From the NCBI GenBank assembly GCA_964016985.1, contig OZ024826.1, positions 58,031,735 to 58,095,734 of the forward strand: DNA of 64,000 nt, written 5' to 3'. The position numbers and the translations under genes were made by a program. Below the pieces are notes generated by a model, which was given only the letters and a program-made list of their open reading frames with translations, was not told the DNA's origin and did no database searches. Shown here piece after piece: positions 54,209 to 64,000 of this stretch; within the stretch, counting starts at the first letter, position 1; every line of letters starts with the position of its first letter. The DNA is from Anodontia alba. Lineage: Eukaryota > Mollusca > Bivalvia > Lucinida > Lucinidae.

Positions 54209-57086
54209 ACCTTGTATAAACTATGGTGGCATATAACTGACATCTAAATATTGAGATACTAAGTCGACATCTTCTGCTTTTATGTCGACTTACAATGTGT
54301 GACTTGATGCTATATCGACTTCCGTTGATAATGGTTATCGCGTCTGCAGGTCGTAATATTGCTCTAAGCTGCCTTCAAGAAAACAAAGCCTGTTAACATT
54401 GTATGAAGACTTATTTTCAATTTTTTTATTATCTCGACTTCCGGCTCTTTTACATGTCATACATGTAATTAGCCAGTTAGCGTTGAGATACGTTTTCGTA
54501 GTCGTGAAAGTTTATTTTTAGACCAAAATCACACAGGCAGCGCCAGTCTTATTGCAATCGCAGAGTTGTTTACAAGAAACGATACTTATATAATATATAT
54601 ATGCCACCAAAACACTATATTAAGCCTTAAACATAATACGTCACATCGTCCCGAATTCAAGTATCTCGACCGGCATTGTCACTATCTGACTATCATTATC
54701 TGCTCAATAAATCCTACTACATAACATGACCGGAAGTCGAGGTAATAATTATAATGTCGATATATAGTTGTAAAAGTGTTTCATGATGCTGACGTTGTGG
54801 ATGACACTTCTGGATAGTATTACGACTTGCAGTCGCGATAACCATTGTCAACGGAAGTCGATATAGCATTAGGTCATACATTTTAAGTCGAGATAAAAGC
54901 AGAAAAAGTCGACTTAAGCCCCGTTTATATGCATTAAGTTTACCCCTAGGGGTAAATATTTGCCCACCTTGTTAAATACTCCTATGGGTAAACGGTTGCG
55001 TTTATATGTGTTTTAGGAAGCAGGGGCAAATAATAGTTTTCTTTTTATTTAAAAGCCTATCTATAATAGCAATATTGTTTCTTTAACCTTTACCACGCTC
55101 TGAGAATATTTAGCAGATGACTAATTGATGATATTTTTCTTATTTTCCCAGAGATCTGGATTTGACATTTCATGCAAATTGTCTCCATTGGAGACAATCT
55201 GCATAAGATATTAAATCCTGTATCCTGGGAAAAATAACAAAAATATTTCAAAATGTCGTCTGCTGAACATTTTACCTAGGTGCTAGTTTAATCTGCATTA
55301 TCAAAAATGAACTATATGAGAAAGCTTCAGAGACAATTTGCAGCAATAAATAGGGAAAGAAAGGTTTGGTGAAAGAAAAAGTATTATTTGGTGTTCTGTA
55401 ATATAATGTTCCCTATTTTACTGCTGTATTCCAAAATGTATTGCTAATATTCCCTCGGAGCAAGACAGTATAGCCCCGCTAAAATTTGGGCAGGATTCAT
55501 AATATATTCTGCTGAAAACAAAGCAGTTATGCCATCAGACTGTACATGTTCCGATGGGGGTGGTTGGGTGAAGCGAAGCCTTCGAAGGTGTCTGGTAGCT
55601 TTTGTCACTGGGACGCCCAACAGATATTGGCTTACAGTTGGGCAAGGCCTGCTGTCCTTGCAGCAGGTAAGGGTATATCAGGGGTAATGTTGTTATTTCT
55701 TCTGTTCCTTCACTTTCTTTCATTTCCCTCTTTCTACCCTATCCCTCTCTTTCATCTTCTCTACTATTTCTTCTATCTCTTTTCTCCCTTTCTCCGGAAG
55801 ATGACACAAAATGACCCACAAGGGTTGACGTGTCGTTAAACCCCAACACAATCAATGTACATGTAGTGCACATGTACATAGATATATTCATCAGCCTCCA
55901 GGCTGACCCCATAATCATTTGAGGTGCTCCAAACAGAAACTGACCTTATGACAGGGTATTACCAGATCAGCTTGTGCATCTGCAGGGTCTATGTAAACAA
56001 TGTAGCCCCTTTTATGCCGAGATGAGCAGGCCCATCTTCGTGTGCGCAGATCTCATATGTAATAAAGTTAGTTTCTATTTGGAATAACATATTTACATTT
56101 TTCCACTCATCAGCTATGTGCTTCAGATGTGAAACAAGCATTAATCTGGTAATAATCAAGAAAAGTGATAACAATAATACATAAAACATTAATTATATGA
56201 CATGGCTTTTTATAATTCAGGTCAGACTGTATGAAAATGTTGAATGCTAATTGGCATAGGACCTAATACTGGGACTAATAGGGAACTCAATTCTGGTGAC
56301 ATGCCCACAGATCTGCACAGTCTGGTCAGGGTATTTCCTATTTACAGATGAGATTCTACATAGAAAGATAAACTAAAATGTCAAAGCCTATTTTCTGGGA
56401 ATAATAAGAAAATATTTCAGGTTGTTTGCTAAACATTTTACCTTACACGATAAGCGTTAAGAAATGGGAATTTTAGTCATCAAACTGGTTAAAAATACCT
56501 ACTGTGAAAACTTTCCTGATGACATTAACTATTTAATTATAGATCAGCACAAGAGTGTGCTACTTGATCAGCACCATAATAAATTTTAAAATTATTTGCT
56601 TTGAATCCTAACTGCTAGCATATTCTTGTCAAATAACTCACTTCTGACCACATCTTGCAAACATAAATTTGTGATAGAGAAGGTACAAGTATATCTGCAG
56701 ACATCAAGTAAATAAACAAATAAAATTTATGCAAAATAAACATTGTATACATGTATTTTGAGACATTCCAAACATATTTACAAAATTTACCCCTATGGGT
56801 AAATTAAACTGTGTTTACATGACGAAATATACCCCTAGGGGTAAAATACCCCTAGGGGCAAATATATTTGCCATATTTGCCCCTACCCTTGAGGTGGGGT
56901 ATTTTACCCACGTAAATTTTGCCCCTAGGGGCAAATGCGTTTACATGACGAGTTTACCCCTAGGTGTATATTTGCCCCTAGGGGTAAATTTGCCCCTAGG
57001 GGCAAACTTATGCATATAAACGGGGCATTAGTATCTCAATATTTAGATGTCAGTTATATGCCACCATAATAAACGACCTTGTATAA
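54209..57086. mobile_element. Nested inverted-repeat complex
   Basis: Three pairs of inverted repeats lie in series. The outer arms are at 54225-54262 and 57028-57067 (ATGGTGGCATATAACTGACA and its complement). Within them 54262-54913 is a unit with about 100-bp terminal inverted repeats rich in GTCGA words. Next to it 54917-57028 has inverted ends GCCCCGTTTATATGCAT. The latter is filled near its ends with repeats of the palindrome CCCCTAGGGG, at least seven of them at 56785-57010. No transposase is encoded. The interior at 55520-55860 holds a pyrimidine tract and a segment ending GGGTTGACGTGTCGTTAAAC that may be a SINE tail. Confidence 0.72.
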
Positions 57087-57089
57087 TTC

Positions 57090-58318
57090 GATGAGTTTAC
57101 TGACCCTGACCTAGCTTGGGATTTCCATGTTTAGTATGATATGATTTAGTCTAAAGCAAAAGCTACACAATAGCAGTCCTGTAGGTCGAAATGCAGAAAA
57201 ACAACATTCTCCATGTTACGCAATGGTCACACTTAAAAAATAGATGTCACTACAATTCACAAGTATTAGCTTTTCAAAAAGCTAGCGGGTTGTTTAGCTT
57301 CAGTAATAGACTGTACGCTTGCGCCGCACATGATGGCATATGTATCAAGATTCATTTCAAATAAACCTAAATGACTCCAGTTATTTTCCGAGTTTTGGTT
57401 CACTCCGAACTGTCAAATTTACCTCTGACGTGTACACAAATAATAGGTGCCACGGATCTGAGGCCACGGATTTTGTTTCTTGACAGTTATTATAATTCTG
57501 TTAGTCTTTTTCAACATTTTGGCTATAGCAGATCTCTAGATTGAGGAATCCTGGGCTAGTATTAGCTGGTTCGACAATGGAATGCTTTCATTTTAATGCC
57601 AGTAAAGAAACTTCGCAAAATCTGTGAAAATATCAATAACTAGATGCCCATTGGCCACCATGGCCTACCGAGTAAACGACTAAGAACTATAAAACCTCAG
57701 TTCAGCATTTTACTTTCAGTTGCCTTGGAATAAAGTATAGCTGGTTGATGACGGTTGAACAAACACTTTAAAAACGTTTCTGTCAAAGTACATGCAATTA
57801 GTTTTTTGAAGGGTGAAATCGGTATGGAGGCGAACGATCTCGTTAATTGTATACCCGAAATAGGCGTAATTGGAAGCGAACGATCTCGTTAATTGTATAC
57901 CCGAAATAGGCGTAATTGGATGATAATATAAGAGTCTATTCTATTCTATTCGTTACAGATGCACGGCTTACTGTGCCTTCGTAATTACATCCGCTTAAGC
58001 TGGGTTCGGTATAATTCTCGTATTTGATGGGTCAATAACATGATTCCTGTATATGCCAGGGCGGCCCGCAGTTATCATATGAACCGCAACGTGAGGAAAC
58101 GTACCTTCTGAAGACCTCAGTCACTCCGCGCAGTCTGACCAGTCTTTGTTGACTTTGCATCCTTGGCTTTCCAAAATGCTCCCAGTGAAAATTCTGATCA
58201 GACCTTGAAAGCGCAGACTGAGTGATTTGTATCTTCGCTTTTTGCACATGTCTGAAGGCATAGGCTCATATCACCGGTGTGCGAGTAAATTTATAATTTA
58301 ACAACTAAAATCTAAACA
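57090..58318. other. Intergenic DNA with a 45-bp exact tandem duplication
   Basis: 57830-57874 and 57876-57920 are identical 45-bp segments starting GCGAACGATCTCGTTAATTG, separated by one A. No coding gene is recognised; the ORF at 58032-58247 is unsupported. Confidence 0.55.
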
Positions 58319-58388
58319 TAATAATAATAATAATAATAATAGTAGGAAATAAAGAATAAGAAATAAATAAAAAATAAATAAATAAAAA
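58319..58388. repeat. (ATA)n/(AATA)n microsatellite
   Basis: ATAATAATAATAATAATAAT followed by AATAAATAAAAAATAAATAA. Confidence 0.9.
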
Positions 58389-58445
58389 CTACAAATCTGG
58401 ATATGCCATGAAATTGTTTCACAAACCTGCTAAAATGCATGAGGC

Positions 58446-58505
58446 GTTCAATGTCGCTCTTGTAATTTCCCTCTGACGAGGGAAATTACAAGAGCGACAT
58501 TGAAC
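58446..58505. repeat. Perfect palindrome, 28-bp arms
   Basis: Arms 58446-58473 and 58478-58505 are exact complements (starting GTTCAATGTCGCTCTTGTAA) around a TGAC loop. It is not matched by another copy in the window. Confidence 0.92.
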
Positions 58506-59014
58506 TCAGTGGTCTCTGCAGAAACTACAGTAAAAGATTCCATAAAGGGAATGGTCCAGGGGAAAGGAAAAACTTCGGGCACCAGTCTTCTCTTTGTATG
58601 ATCAGCCTTCAATTCCACTTGGGCCGCGTCAAGTCAAGTGAAAAAGTGCCTTCAAACATGCGCATAGTGCGCAGAATCAGATCATCATTCACGTGCGCTG
58701 TCTGATCCTGACCTTTTCTCTCCATTCATGCATTCTGTAGTATTCAATGATTCTGTTAGCGGACAGTGAAGGTCTTGATAAGACTGCGCGGATGCGCAGG
58801 CTGATCTGGGCCTTCAATGTCTGCACTTACCAGAAGACACTTTTCGATAGGCGCGGTCCATTTCAGTACAAAATGTAGTGGAGAGCAGCTAATTTAACCA
58901 CTTCATAGATTGAACTTGATACCTCAGTGACGAGCAAATACAGTGTCCATGTGTGTCATGCTAGGAGAGATCCCCCTTCTCCCCACTACCCTACAGTAAG
59001 CCCTGAGCCTTCTA

Positions 59015-59121
59015 CCCAGCTAGCATTCTACGTAAATCTACATCGGGCCGTCATCGGCCCGTCAGCTACCCTGACGGGCCGATGACGGCCCGATATAGAT
59101 TTACGTAGAATGCTGACTGGG
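59015..59121. mobile_element. Hairpin MITE of the CCCAGC-AGCA family, copy 3
   Basis: TA flanks both sides (59013-59014 and 59122-59123). The arms, starting CCCAGCTAGCATTCTACGTA, are about 51 bp with few mismatches and meet at a CTACC loop. The inner stem is GGGCCGTCATCGGCCCGTCA. Confidence 0.87.
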
Positions 59122-59124
59122 TAG

Positions 59125-60092
59125 TTCGTCCTGTTTTAGATCATGGATACATGGTCAAGCAATTGATCCGGGTCACAGCATTCCCTTGAAGATTGTATCT
59201 GCGCCCAGCAAATCTGAGCCTGCGCATCCGCAAAGTCTGAACAGAGTCTTCACTGTCCGCTTGGCTACCCACAGAGTGCCTGAGAAGACTGATCAGCCAT
59301 TCTTATATTCCTGCCTGATACCTCTGCAAACAGTGTAGATCCAGATGACGAGCTGTCTCATCAGTATCTACACTGTTTGCCATTCTGGTTTTGGTTTTGT
59401 ACTGGAACCCTTATATGTAACAGTGGACATGTCCAAATTCAAAGCTGGAAAAGGCCACTTCAGAAACTTAGGGGTGAAAAGGTTAAGATCAGGTTCGTTG
59501 GTCGGTGTCCAATGCTAAAACATACAAAGAAAATTGATCAGGGGTACAGCATTTACCTACAAAATTGCTTGTGCGCCAAGCGTCGACTCAGATCAGCCTG
59601 TGCATCGTCACAGTCTGATCAGAGTCTGATCAGGCCATCTCGTGGGTAACCAAGGATCCAAAGCGTCGTCAGGCGGACAGCGAAGAAACAGCAAGGAAAC
59701 AAAGTGACGGACAAATTCACAAATCTGTCCAGTTATATTCAAAAACTGCTACCAAATATATTATTAAAGAAACCTATTAATACAAAATGTATTCGGATAA
59801 CACTATGGGGAAGGGTGTCTTCTGTGCATTATGCGGACAGCGAAAGCTCAGGTCAGTCTGTGAATTAGCACAGTCTGATTTGTAGACGAACGAAAATGCA
59901 GTTTTGACAGACTGTTCAAGACGAGTATCATGTTTTGTTGTAATGCCAATTTTCTCGCAGCTAAGAAGGCAATATATACCTCATTGTTTTTGGAAAAGAC
60001 CAAAGTTTATTTAAGTACAGAACCTATCAATACCCCGAGTACAAACACTATACGCAAACTAAGCGTTTATTGTCTATGTCCATGGGAACAAT
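59125..60092. other. Intergenic DNA with AGGCTGATC foldback fragments
   Basis: Several partial copies of the AGATCAGCCTG / AGTCTGATCAG repeat lie near 59200, 59330-59390, 59570-59650 and 59840-59880. ORFs here are not supported. Confidence 0.4.
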
Positions 60093-60341
60093 CTGGGCCC
60101 AGTTGTTCAAAGCTAACGATATCGTTAGTTAACGATTCGTTAAAATTTACATCGGGTGATACGCAAAATATGCTGAAATTTTTTGCTGAAAAAATGTGAG
60201 TAGCTTTTGCAGTGCAAAAGCTACTCACATTTTTTCAGCAAAAAATATCAGAATATTGTGTATTGAATCCGCTAAAACAGTTAAGGAAATGACCCTTAAC
60301 GAGCTCGTTAAGCTAACGACGCTTTGAACAACTGGGCCCAG
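60093..60341. mobile_element. MITE with CTGGGCCCAGTTGTTCAAAGC ends
   Basis: The ends CTGGGCCCAGTTGTTCAAAG are exact complements. Subterminal segments TTAACGATTCGTTAA and TTAACGAGCTCGTTAA are themselves palindromic. The centre (about 60171-60248) is a hairpin with TGTGAGTAGCTTTTGCA arms. A half copy lies at 28832. The superfamily cannot be settled from this copy. Confidence 0.83.
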
Positions 60342-60957
60342 GGTGTTTGCCATTGCTCCGGAAGCACTTTACGAAAGGTCATGGACTGCTCAATGTTGTA
60401 ACCAAGTATTAGCTTTCACAAACAAATCTTCGTCAACGTTTAGCGAAGACCAAGCTTTTTGTTGCACAGAAACCAGTCGTAATAATATGTCAATATAAAC
60501 ACATCATTCAAATGTTTGTTCAATTATTATTGAATCTATGTTGACCATATGTTTTCATGTATAACGTTAGTATTGCTATGTATGCTCGTTAACCCAGTGT
60601 TATATGTTGTATTACATTCTCATGGGCTTTAAAGCTATTGTAAATTTGAAATAAAATATATTCTGTTATGTTTTATTCTATTCAACTGGCAAAATAGACA
60701 GATAAGCTCGCATTGTTTCATAATATGACATCGTTTACTCTTGTTAGCATATTCACTTAATAAACCTTCCTTACTTTGCAGGGTTTTGTATGTCCAGTCA
60801 GAGACGGTGGAAATCAAAGACCCTGAAAGACACACACATAGTTTGCTTTTTTCGGTCTGTAGGGACAACAAAGGGCGTATTATCCTGAGTAACAACGAAT
60901 ATTTTACTGTAAGCATTCATAAACTTACTCGCATAACTAACAGTGCCACTTAACATT

Positions 60958-61228
60958 ACGAAAACATGCCTATTTAAATATACTGAAAATTTTACTACCA
61001 AAGAATGAAAAAAATTCAGATAAAAAACTCTGGTATTTTTCATATATCTGCTCAAAACATAGATTGTGGGTACTCGTTAGAACCGCCTCGACGAGGCGGC
61101 TCTAACGAGTACCCACAATCTATGTTTTTGAACAGAAATGAGAAAATAATATATACCCCTGTAAACCCCAGTTTTACTATATAAAAGTGGGGTTTAAGGG
61201 GGTCAAAATTATATAGGCATGTTTTCGT
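60958..61228. mobile_element. Hairpin-bearing MITE left of the cGAS-like gene
   Basis: Exact 16-bp inverted ends ACGAAAACATGCCTAT (60958-60973 and 61213-61228). The centre is the TACTCGTTAGAACCGCCTCG hairpin with a near-perfect complement (61070-61130). A related element in the same orientation is at 63603-63963. Confidence 0.87.
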
Positions 61229-61626
61229 GATGAATGATAATGAAGGGATCTGGATTAGTTGCTGAATAGTAAAAAAAAAATGAAAAGCGAGAGGAAATAA
61301 AGAAATTCAACCAACTGAACGAATAAGTGACGATGTGATTATTTAGGAACTTTGTTATCGCTGTATCACTCTAGCTTTCACGGGTTACGGAGGAACATTG
61401 TGTAGCGATATGAAATATCGTTCAGAAGAATGTAAAAGACGCAAGGCCATTAATACAGACCGTTTTACCCGTCTTTGGGAATCAATTTGTTCGATTCTTT
61501 GGTTATATCTTCGCAACCTGGTGCAGATATGGGGCAATATTGTTAAAATTATATATAGGTATATTAGTCATTGGAATATCGGCTTTCAAACCGTCATTTA
61601 TTACATTCACTGTGGAGAAAAATATC

Positions 61627-62928
61627 ATGACGTCCCATAGAGATAGAAAAAGGCTGCGTGTCTTCTTTGAGGATATTTTGGAAAAGGCTTCTATTGACTA
61701 CAGTAACAAGGAAATTCAAGACATTCAAACAGCAGTGCTAGTACTCCTGTACGAGATTGTGAATAAGATGAATGAGCGAGGGCTCTTCAAAATTTCTCGA
61801 ATTGAACCGTGTGGCAGTATGGCGGAGAAGACGTCTCTGTGGAAGACGCAGAATAAAAATGGGATTGCAGGAAATACAACATCAAGTAAATATATGGAAT
61901 TTGATTTTCTTGCTGTTCTGGAGAAACCCGATAATATCAAAATAGAGGAAGCTTGTGCGGGCTGCATGAGAATTAGTGGTTCACAGACAAATTTTCAACT
62001 TCTTCATAGGTGCGGGTATTCCAATTTGGTAAGGAAGGGTTTGTTGTATGATGCGAATTTGAATAATCCACTGCCCATCGACCAACTGTTTAAGAGAGAA
62101 TTGAGCTCATGCGTTATTTCTTTTTGTAACTGTTTATCTGTCAGAGACGACAAACAGCCCAACAGAAGGTCCCTTCCTGATTTCTTCATCGTACCCACAT
62201 CGGACCAATTTCAGACAGGATGCCACAAATGCAGTGTGTCTACAGATTCTGGGGACTTGAAGATCGCAACTTGGATTTTAATGGGCAGCTCTGATGGTGC
62301 AGTAGATAATGGTTCATTAGCATTAAATTGGGAAAGTAAGTCTATGAATCTGTCGGCCCCTGTCGGGTACACGTTGCACCTAAACAAAAACTTGAAGCGG
62401 TTCCCAATTTATATTGATTTTTTACCTGCTATAGAAACACTTCAAAGAAGCAGACGTGGTCGGAAAGGCGAACAAAAATGTTTCATCGTATCAAAGCGTT
62501 GTCCAGTTTTTGACATAACTAGTTCGTGGAGAATATCCGGTTGCCAAGAAGAAGTTAACGCCGTAGCCAACAGAATTTCAGAGAAACATAAAAAATGCTA
62601 CATGATTTTGAAGTACATTTTTCAGTCAGGAAAGCTGAACAAATACCTTATAAAGACAGCAGTACTTAATCACAGCACTGCTTGTATAGATTTATCAGGA
62701 GATATTATCAGTTGCGTTGCTGCGATGTTATACGAGTTGCGAGAAGCTTTTGAAAGCGGCAGTCTCATGGCTTATAATCGACCGGCGAATTTACTTACCG
62801 AACCTCTAATACCGAGAGTGTATGAAGATTGGAACAGTGTTGTACTAAGTTCTATAGCTGAAATTGACTGTTTCAAGACATATAGGAAGGCATTTGAAAG
62901 ATTTATATTAAAATTGAAGGATAAATAA
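61627..62928 (+). CDS. cGAS-like receptor / Mab-21 family nucleotidyltransferase
   Basis: Numbered from the Met at 61627 (434 codons). The frame is open for 29 more codons to a Met at 61540, but that extension is hydrophobic and unlike the family. The nucleotidyltransferase signature is present: GSMAEKTSLW near 63-72, then E91-x-D93 in MEFDFLAVLE, and a third acidic residue D264 in IYIDFLPAIE. All three catalytic acids are kept, so the enzyme could be active. The C-terminal half has the Mab-21 pattern WRISGCQEEV and KHKKCYMILKYI. In cGAS and cGAS-like receptors, nucleic-acid binding triggers synthesis of a cyclic dinucleotide that activates STING; bivalves have many such genes. The segment between the second and third acids is about 170 residues, longer than in cGAS, and includes a CHKC motif. 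The gene looks single-exon in this window. The ligand cannot be predicted. Confidence 0.87.
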   Translation: MTSHRDRKRLRVFFEDILEKASIDYSNKEIQDIQTAVLVLLYEIVNKMNERGLFKISRIEPCGSMAEKTSLWKTQNKNGIAGNTTSSKYMEFDFLAVLEKPDNIKIEEACAGCMRISGSQTNFQLLHRCGYSNLVRKGLLYDANLNNPLPIDQLFKRELSSCVISFCNCLSVRDDKQPNRRSLPDFFIVPTSDQFQTGCHKCSVSTDSGDLKIATWILMGSSDGAVDNGSLALNWESKSMNLSAPVGYTLHLNKNLKRFPIYIDFLPAIETLQRSRRGRKGEQKCFIVSKRCPVFDITSSWRISGCQEEVNAVANRISEKHKKCYMILKYIFQSGKLNKYLIKTAVLNHSTACIDLSGDIISCVAAMLYELREAFESGSLMAYNRPANLLTEPLIPRVYEDWNSVVLSSIAEIDCFKTYRKAFERFILKLKDK

Positions 62929-63039
62929 AGTATCTAAGTACTAGACCTGTGTTTGTAAAACCTCCCCACAATGCAGTTTTACTCTCAGATGCTGCATAAC
63001 CCAACTATTACCAAAGTGATAAGAGGGTTATCCACACAA

Positions 63040-63290
63040 TATGTTTATTATTTCTCCATGAAAACATAGCTACAGATAAGAGGGGGTATCCACATAATAT
63101 TTTTCTTATTTCTCGACGAATACATATGTTGTGGGTACTCATTAGAGGCGCTTCTAATGAGTACCCACAACATATGTTTTCATTGAGAAATAAGAACGTT
63201 ATCAGCATTTTTCGAATGAAAAAAGGGCCTTATCTGTTGCTATGTGAAAAGATATGTTGTGGGTACTCATTAGAAGCGCCCATGCAAATG
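63040..63290. repeat. Solo hairpin plus additional hairpin arms
   Basis: 63104-63192 is a long stem: TTATTTCTCGACGAATACAT, then GTGGGTACTCATTAGAGGCG with its complement, ending GAGAAATAA. Single arms of the same family lie at 63045-63065 and 63250-63280. Confidence 0.8.
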
Positions 63291-63602
63291 AAATAGTTTG
63301 AAGATAAATCCTACTTAATGCTTTCTGCACTGAAAATAATTTAAGACTGCATATATTCAGTTTCATGTATTGGCTCATAATATATAAAATAAAAATACAT
63401 GTCATCGTGCTAAATTTTACGTAATCTGAAATGAAAAGACACAACACTGCAATGCATTTTCTGTAAATATCGACAGTTGACACGGCTGGTGAATATTATG
63501 TATAGAATAACATTTCCCTAGCTTTTAATTGTATCATTTCAATCAGAATGAAGAAAGAAATGATACTTATGCACAGCTAAAGCTTATTTGTCAACCTAAG
63601 GC

Positions 63603-63963
63603 ATTACAACATGCCTATTCAAATATACTGAAAATTTTACCACCAAAAACTGAAAATTTTCAGGTAAAAAATTCTAATATTTTTCATATTTCTGCTCAAA
63701 ACATAGATTGTGGCTACTCCTTAGAATTGTCTCGGCGAGGCGGTTCTAACGAATATGCGTACTCCTTAGAATTGCCTCGACGAGGCGGTTCTAACGAATA
63801 TGCGTACTCCTTAGAATTGCCTCGACGAGGCGGTTCTAACGAGTATTCACAACCTATGTATTTGAGCAGAAAAAATAAAAAATAATGTATCCCCTTGTAA
63901 ATCCCAGTTTTAATATATAAAAGGGGGTTTAAGGGAGTCAAAATTATATAGGCTTGTTTACGT
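63603..63963. mobile_element. Hairpin-bearing MITE right of the cGAS-like gene, core triplicated
   Basis: The left end ATTACAACATGCCTAT and right end ATAGGCTTGTTTACGT match the ends of the element at 60958, with drift. The flanking body is also shared. The central hairpin is present as three tandem 45-bp units (63716-63845) with GCCTCGACGAGGCGGTTCTA. The ORFs reading SLELPRRGGSNEYAY in tandem are the translation of these units. Confidence 0.85.
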
Positions 63964-64000
63964 GATGGTAAGATTTTGCAAACATGGTTTTCGTCACTGC

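Noticed and set aside
61540..61626. Extended N-terminus of the cGAS-like gene as a signal peptide
   Set aside because: The 29 codons are hydrophobic, but the family is cytosolic and the Met at 61627 fits better; transcripts would decide.
61398..61640. ORF of 80 codons just upstream of the cGAS-like gene
   Set aside because: It overlaps the cGAS-like frame and has no features; it may be 5' UTR or an unrelated exon.
63714..63941. Repeat protein with SLEPPRRGNSKEYAY units
   Set aside because: It is the antisense reading of the triplicated hairpin in a MITE, not a gene.

Overview
The window looks like AT-rich genomic DNA of a lophotrochozoan animal, most probably a marine bivalve. This rests on the repeat landscape: tRNA-headed SINEs, CR1/jockey-type LINE relics, and tandem arrays of 145-180 bp units ending in GACG-rich microsatellites, which resemble the pearl/HINE elements described from bivalves. 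Large innate-immunity genes of the SAMD9 and cGAS-like families fit as well. The species assignment is inference, because no rRNA or mitochondrial marker is present.

Layout. 1-14 kb: two broken mariner transposons, a pogo-like MITE, hairpin MITEs, three tandem-repeat elements, a LINE 3' fragment and a SINE; no host gene recognised. 14.0-18.8 kb: the large last exon of a SAMD9-like gene on the minus strand, with a splice acceptor at 18813/18814. 18.8-34.1 kb: minisatellite, piggyBac-type MITE, LINE fragments, two long tandem-repeat elements, palindromes, and a nearly full-length but decayed LINE that stops close to the next element. 34.18-48.74 kb: a Polinton/Maverick (adintovirus-like) element of about 14.5 kb with terminal inverted repeats built of 57-61 bp sub-repeats. 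48.7-61 kb: hairpin MITEs, a second SINE with a perfect 14-bp target duplication, a nested inverted-repeat complex at 54.2-57.1 kb and other MITEs. 61.6-62.9 kb: a cGAS-like/Mab-21 nucleotidyltransferase gene on the plus strand, bracketed by two direct copies of one hairpin MITE.

The Polinton carries a protein-primed type B DNA polymerase, a retroviral-type integrase, an A32/FtsK-like packaging ATPase, a probable double-jelly-roll major capsid protein and a probable penton protein. It also has two large structural-type proteins with hydrophobic C-termini, a fibre-like protein with phage tail-fibre-type repeats, a cassette of small membrane proteins, a Cys/His-rich protein, and a small ORF resembling the polymerase N-terminus. 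No Ulp1-type protease was recognised. Most reading frames remain well preserved, but the larger ones are broken by single-base shifts, often in A/T homopolymers, plus one premature stop. The copy therefore looks young but defective, unless the shifts are assembly errors.

Functionally the window combines two antiviral-type host genes with an integrated virus-like element, embedded in about 40 kb of non-autonomous repeats.
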